Assembly (NCBI RefSeq): GCF_014646935.1
Contig: NZ_BMOF01000006.1
Coordinates: forward strand, 1 to 63,748
DNA: 63,748 nt
Source of the DNA: Calditerricola satsumensis
Lineage (GTDB): Bacteria; Bacillota; Bacilli; Calditerricolales; Calditerricolaceae
Direction of reading: 5' to 3'
Notes under the pieces: model-generated
Database searches by the model: none
Seen by the model: only the letters and a program-made list of their open reading frames with translations
Told to the model about the DNA's origin: nothing
Translations under genes and position numbers: made by a program
Part shown: positions 61,194 to 63,748 of the stretch, piece after piece
Layout of the letters: the number at the start of each line of letters is the position of its first letter
Position numbering within the stretch: position 1 is the stretch's first letter

Positions 61194-61733
61194 GTGCGGA
61201 GGACGGAACGCTACCCGGTGTCCGGAGCCAATTCCCTGTGGCAGCTGTACCGCACCGTGCCCTTCTGGAAGGTGGTCAAAAACTTCCTCGTCATCCAGAC
61301 TGCCCGCTACTGTCCCTTTGTGTCGGTCAAGAACTGGCTCTACCGCACGTTTCTCGGCATGCGCGTGGGCGACAAGACGGCCTTTGCCCTGATGGCCATG
61401 GTCGACGTGCTCTTTCCCGAGCGCATCCGCGTGGGGAAGAACTGCATCATCGGGTACAACACGACGATCTTGGCCCACGAGTACCTGATTGACGAGTACC
61501 GCCTTGGGGACGTGGTCATCGGCGACAACGTGATGATCGGCGCCAACTGCACCATCTTACCCGGCGTCACCATCGGCGACGGCGCGGTGGTGGCCGCCGG
61601 GACGGTGGTGCACCGCGACGTGCCGCCCGGGGCCTTCGTCGGCGGCAACCCGATGCGCGTCATTCGCGACCGCTACCGTACGCCGGAGGGGCCGCACGCG
61701 CCGGGCGGCGGTGATCCCGAAACGCGCCCGTGA
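61194..61733 (+). CDS. yvoF: Left-handed beta-helix acyltransferase, YvoF-like
   Basis: 179 residues with hexapeptide repeats in the C-terminal half (VIGDNVMIGANCTILPGVTIGDGAVVAAGTVV) ending in the usual GNPMRVIRD. Such O-acetyltransferases are trimers. B. subtilis YvoF has the same position near hprK-lgt. The acceptor is unknown. The start is GTG 61194 with AAGGAGG 6 bases upstream. Confidence 0.9.
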   Translation: MRRTERYPVSGANSLWQLYRTVPFWKVVKNFLVIQTARYCPFVSVKNWLYRTFLGMRVGDKTAFALMAMVDVLFPERIRVGKNCIIGYNTTILAHEYLIDEYRLGDVVIGDNVMIGANCTILPGVTIGDGAVVAAGTVVHRDVPPGAFVGGNPMRVIRDRYRTPEGPHAPGGGDPETRP

Positions 61734-61789
61734 CCCGCGGCGTTTTGGCCCGAGCCGCGTCACGAGAACGGCGAAAGGAAGGGCGAGCC

Positions 61790-62254
61790 ATGGCATCCGT
61801 CGACGTCACCAGTCTGCTGCTTCTGGGCCTGGCCGCGCTGGGCATCGTCAGCCACAACGCACCGGTGTCCATCGCCGTGCTGCTTTTGCTCCTGATGCGC
61901 CTGGCGCACCTCGACAAGTGGTTCCCGGTTCTCGAGCAGCACGGGTTAAACCTGGGCATCCTCGTGTTGACGATGGGCATCATGGCCCCATTGGCCAGCG
62001 GCAAAATGGGAACCGACGCCCTGGTGCGCGCCTTTACCACCCCGGCGTCGCTCCTGGCCATTGTTGTGGGCGTGTTCGTCTCGTACATCGCCGGGAAGGG
62101 CGTGCCGCTGATGGCCCAGAATCCCGTTGTGGTGACCGGCATCTTGATCGGCACCATCCTGGGGGTGGCCCTCTTCCGCGGCGTGCCCACCGGGCCGCTC
62201 ATCGCCGCCGGCATCCTGGCCGTCCTGCTGGGGTTGGGCAAGAAACTGGGGTAA
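61790..62254 (+). CDS. DUF441 family membrane protein (YtwI-like)
   Basis: 154 residues with about four hydrophobic segments. Family features include SHNAPVSIAVLLLLLMRL, GLNLGILVLTMGIMAPLASGK and GTILGVALFRGVPTGPLIAAG. Function unknown. The start is ATG 61790 after GAAAGGAAGGG. Confidence 0.88.
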   Translation: MASVDVTSLLLLGLAALGIVSHNAPVSIAVLLLLLMRLAHLDKWFPVLEQHGLNLGILVLTMGIMAPLASGKMGTDALVRAFTTPASLLAIVVGVFVSYIAGKGVPLMAQNPVVVTGILIGTILGVALFRGVPTGPLIAAGILAVLLGLGKKLG

Positions 62255-62296
62255 GGGATGCGGGAGCGCGAAATCCTTCGCATGGGAGAGGGCGAC

Positions 62297-63544
62297 ATGG
62301 ACGCACAGCGCCGCATCGGGCCGATGGAATCGCGTCCGGCTCCCGTGGCGCCGGGGGAACGCCTCCTGGCCCTCGACGTGCTGCGGGGGCTGGCCCTGCT
62401 CGGCATTTTGGCCGTCAACATGGCTCACTTCAGTTCGCCTGCGATCTTCTGGGCCATGGCCGGGATCGATCCGTGGGACCGCCCATGGGACGACGCGGCC
62501 CAGGGGCTGGTTCAGGTGTTGGCCGAGGGGAAGTTCTACCCCCTCTTTTCGCTTCTGTTCGGGGCCGGCATGGTGCGCTTTACCGAACGGGCGGCGGCGC
62601 GCGGCGGACCGCCCGGCCGACTGTTTGCCCGGCGGCTGGCCGTGCTGCTGGCCATCGGCGCGCTGCATGCCCTGTTCGTGTGGTCGGGGGACATCCTGCT
62701 GACGTACGCCCTGGTCGGCTTCCTCCTCCTCCTTCCGTTCCGCCGTCGGACGGCCAAGGCGGCACTGGCGCGGGGCATCGGCTGCATCGCCCTGGCCCTT
62801 TGCGTCTACGCCCTGCTTGTCGGGCCGATGATGGGGACAGAAAACCCGGCCCTCGTTCTCTGGGCCCGGGAGATGGCCGACCGGTCCCTTGCCGTGTACG
62901 GGTCGGGCTCGTACGCCGAGCAGTTGGAGATGCGCTTCATCGACCTCTCGCTGCAGTACAGCAATGCCGTCATCTATTTCCCCTTCATCCTGGGCATCTT
63001 TCTCCTCGGCGCCGCCGCGGCGAAGGTGCAGCTCATCGAGCGGCTGCCGGCCACCCGGCCGCTGGTGCGGCGCACGGGAACCGTGGGCCTGGTCGTGGGG
63101 CTGCCGCTTGCGGCGCTGGCCGCGTATGCCGATGCGCGGCTGACGCCTGGCGTGACGACGGCCTATGACCTGCTGGCCTTCCTCGGCTATGCCCTCGGCG
63201 GGCTGGCGTTGGCCCTCTGGTATGCCTCCGCCATCGTCCTGCTCGTGGAACGCCCGGCGTGGCGCCGCCGCCTCGCGCCCCTGGCGGCGGCCGGGCGGAT
63301 GGCGCTGACCAACTACCTGCTGCAGTCGCTCGTCTGCACCACGCTGTTCTACAGCTACGGATTGGGCCTGTACGGCCGCGTCGGACCGGCAGGGGGTCTT
63401 CTCCTGACGCTGGCCATCTTCGGCGGACAGCTCGCCTTCAGCGCGTGGTGGCTGCGCCGGTTTCGTTTCGGCCCTGTGGAGTGGCTGTGGCGGACGCTCA
63501 CCTACGGCCGCCGGCAGCCGCTGCGGGACGGGCGGGAGACGTAG
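62297..63544 (+). CDS. DUF418 domain membrane protein (YeiB-like)
   Basis: About 415 residues, highly hydrophobic with roughly ten membrane segments. The N-terminal signature LLALDVLRGLALLGILAVNM and the C-terminal LAAAGRMALTNYLLQSLVCTTLFYSYGLGL are typical of the family (B. subtilis YxaH/YrkO group). Function unknown. ATG 62297 follows GGGAGAGGGCG; ATG 62258 is in frame. Confidence 0.9.
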   Translation: MDAQRRIGPMESRPAPVAPGERLLALDVLRGLALLGILAVNMAHFSSPAIFWAMAGIDPWDRPWDDAAQGLVQVLAEGKFYPLFSLLFGAGMVRFTERAAARGGPPGRLFARRLAVLLAIGALHALFVWSGDILLTYALVGFLLLLPFRRRTAKAALARGIGCIALALCVYALLVGPMMGTENPALVLWAREMADRSLAVYGSGSYAEQLEMRFIDLSLQYSNAVIYFPFILGIFLLGAAAAKVQLIERLPATRPLVRRTGTVGLVVGLPLAALAAYADARLTPGVTTAYDLLAFLGYALGGLALALWYASAIVLLVERPAWRRRLAPLAAAGRMALTNYLLQSLVCTTLFYSYGLGLYGRVGPAGGLLLTLAIFGGQLAFSAWWLRRFRFGPVEWLWRTLTYGRRQPLRDGRET

Positions 63545-63565
63545 GGAACGGGCTGTGCCGTTCCC
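63544..63565 (+). terminator. Hairpin at the end of the DUF418 gene
   Basis: GGGAACGG-GCTGTG-CCGTTCCC, an 8-bp stem overlapping the last base of the stop codon; no T-run follows, so termination is uncertain. Confidence 0.5.
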
Positions 63566-63615
63566 CCGCGCCTTCATAAGACAGAAAATTTGTTCTTGTA
63601 AGGCATTTCTGTGGG

Positions 63616-63632
63616 GGACGGGAGAACCGTCC
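63616..63632. repeat. Hairpin, possible REP-type element
   Basis: GGACGG-GAGAA-CCGTCC preceded by GTGGG, in a non-coding tail (63566-63748) where no other feature is seen. Compare the hairpin at 14401-14422. Confidence 0.3.
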
Positions 63633-63748
63633 GGCGTTCGAGGGAGAGCATTGCGGCGCGCACTGCCGCGGCCTTCACGGGAAGGGAGAGAGCCTTTTTC
63701 GTTGTCCGAATCCCTTGTATTCGGTGCACTTTCACCTTCACAAAACTG

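Overview
The window is a continuous stretch of a high-GC chromosome from a motile, spore-forming Firmicute of Bacillales type. Gene order matches the Bacillus subtilis comF - flgM - hag - fliDST - hpf - secA - prfB - yvjA - cccB - ftsEX - ctpB - minJ - uvrBA - hprK - lgt - yvoD/yvoF backbone, and Spo0M is present. GC content and heavy GTG/TTG start use suggest one of the GC-rich, possibly thermophilic genera, but the genus cannot be fixed from sequence alone.

Layout. 1-3.5 kb: comFA (5' end missing) and comFC, split by an AT-rich island of three short genes: a PARP-like ADP-ribosyltransferase with a full H-Y-E triad, a small partner protein and a SecB-like chaperone. This reads as a toxin-antitoxin-chaperone (TAC) module resembling CmdTAC. 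3.5-13.6 kb: late flagellar operons (yvyF, flgM, flgN, flgK, flgL, yviE, fliW, csrA, hag, flaG, fliD, fliS, fliT), with good SigD promoters and a CsrA-type hairpin in the hag leader. 13.7-17.5 kb: a hendecad coiled-coil protein and a duplicated amino-acid solute-binding-protein unit; each copy is preceded by a cluster of DnaA-box-like 9-mers and a SigA promoter. 17.6-24.9 kb: csp, hpf, secA, prfB (programmed +1 frameshift), a YitT-family gene, an orphan degenerate transketolase-like gene and cccB.

25-37.7 kb: a complete arginine block, argCJBD-carAB-argF then argGH with its own promoter and an ArgR-like box. It lies between cccB and ftsE, which are close neighbours in B. subtilis. 37.9-44.8 kb is accessory DNA: a methyltransferase pseudogene with an internal deletion, an AT-rich gene that looks like a modification-dependent restriction enzyme, an SRAP/YedK peptidase, a minus-strand asnO-GNAT-ATP-grasp operon resembling the N-acetylglutaminylglutamine amide osmolyte pathway, and a nicotinamidase-like hydrolase.

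45-63.7 kb returns to the backbone: ftsEX with an EnvC-type hydrolase activator, a CtpB protease and a MinJ-like protein (division and sporulation), Spo0M, an SQR-like flavoprotein, uvrBA, hprK-lgt-yvoD-yvoF, and two membrane proteins (DUF441, DUF418). No rRNA, tRNA, CRISPR array or transposase was recognised.
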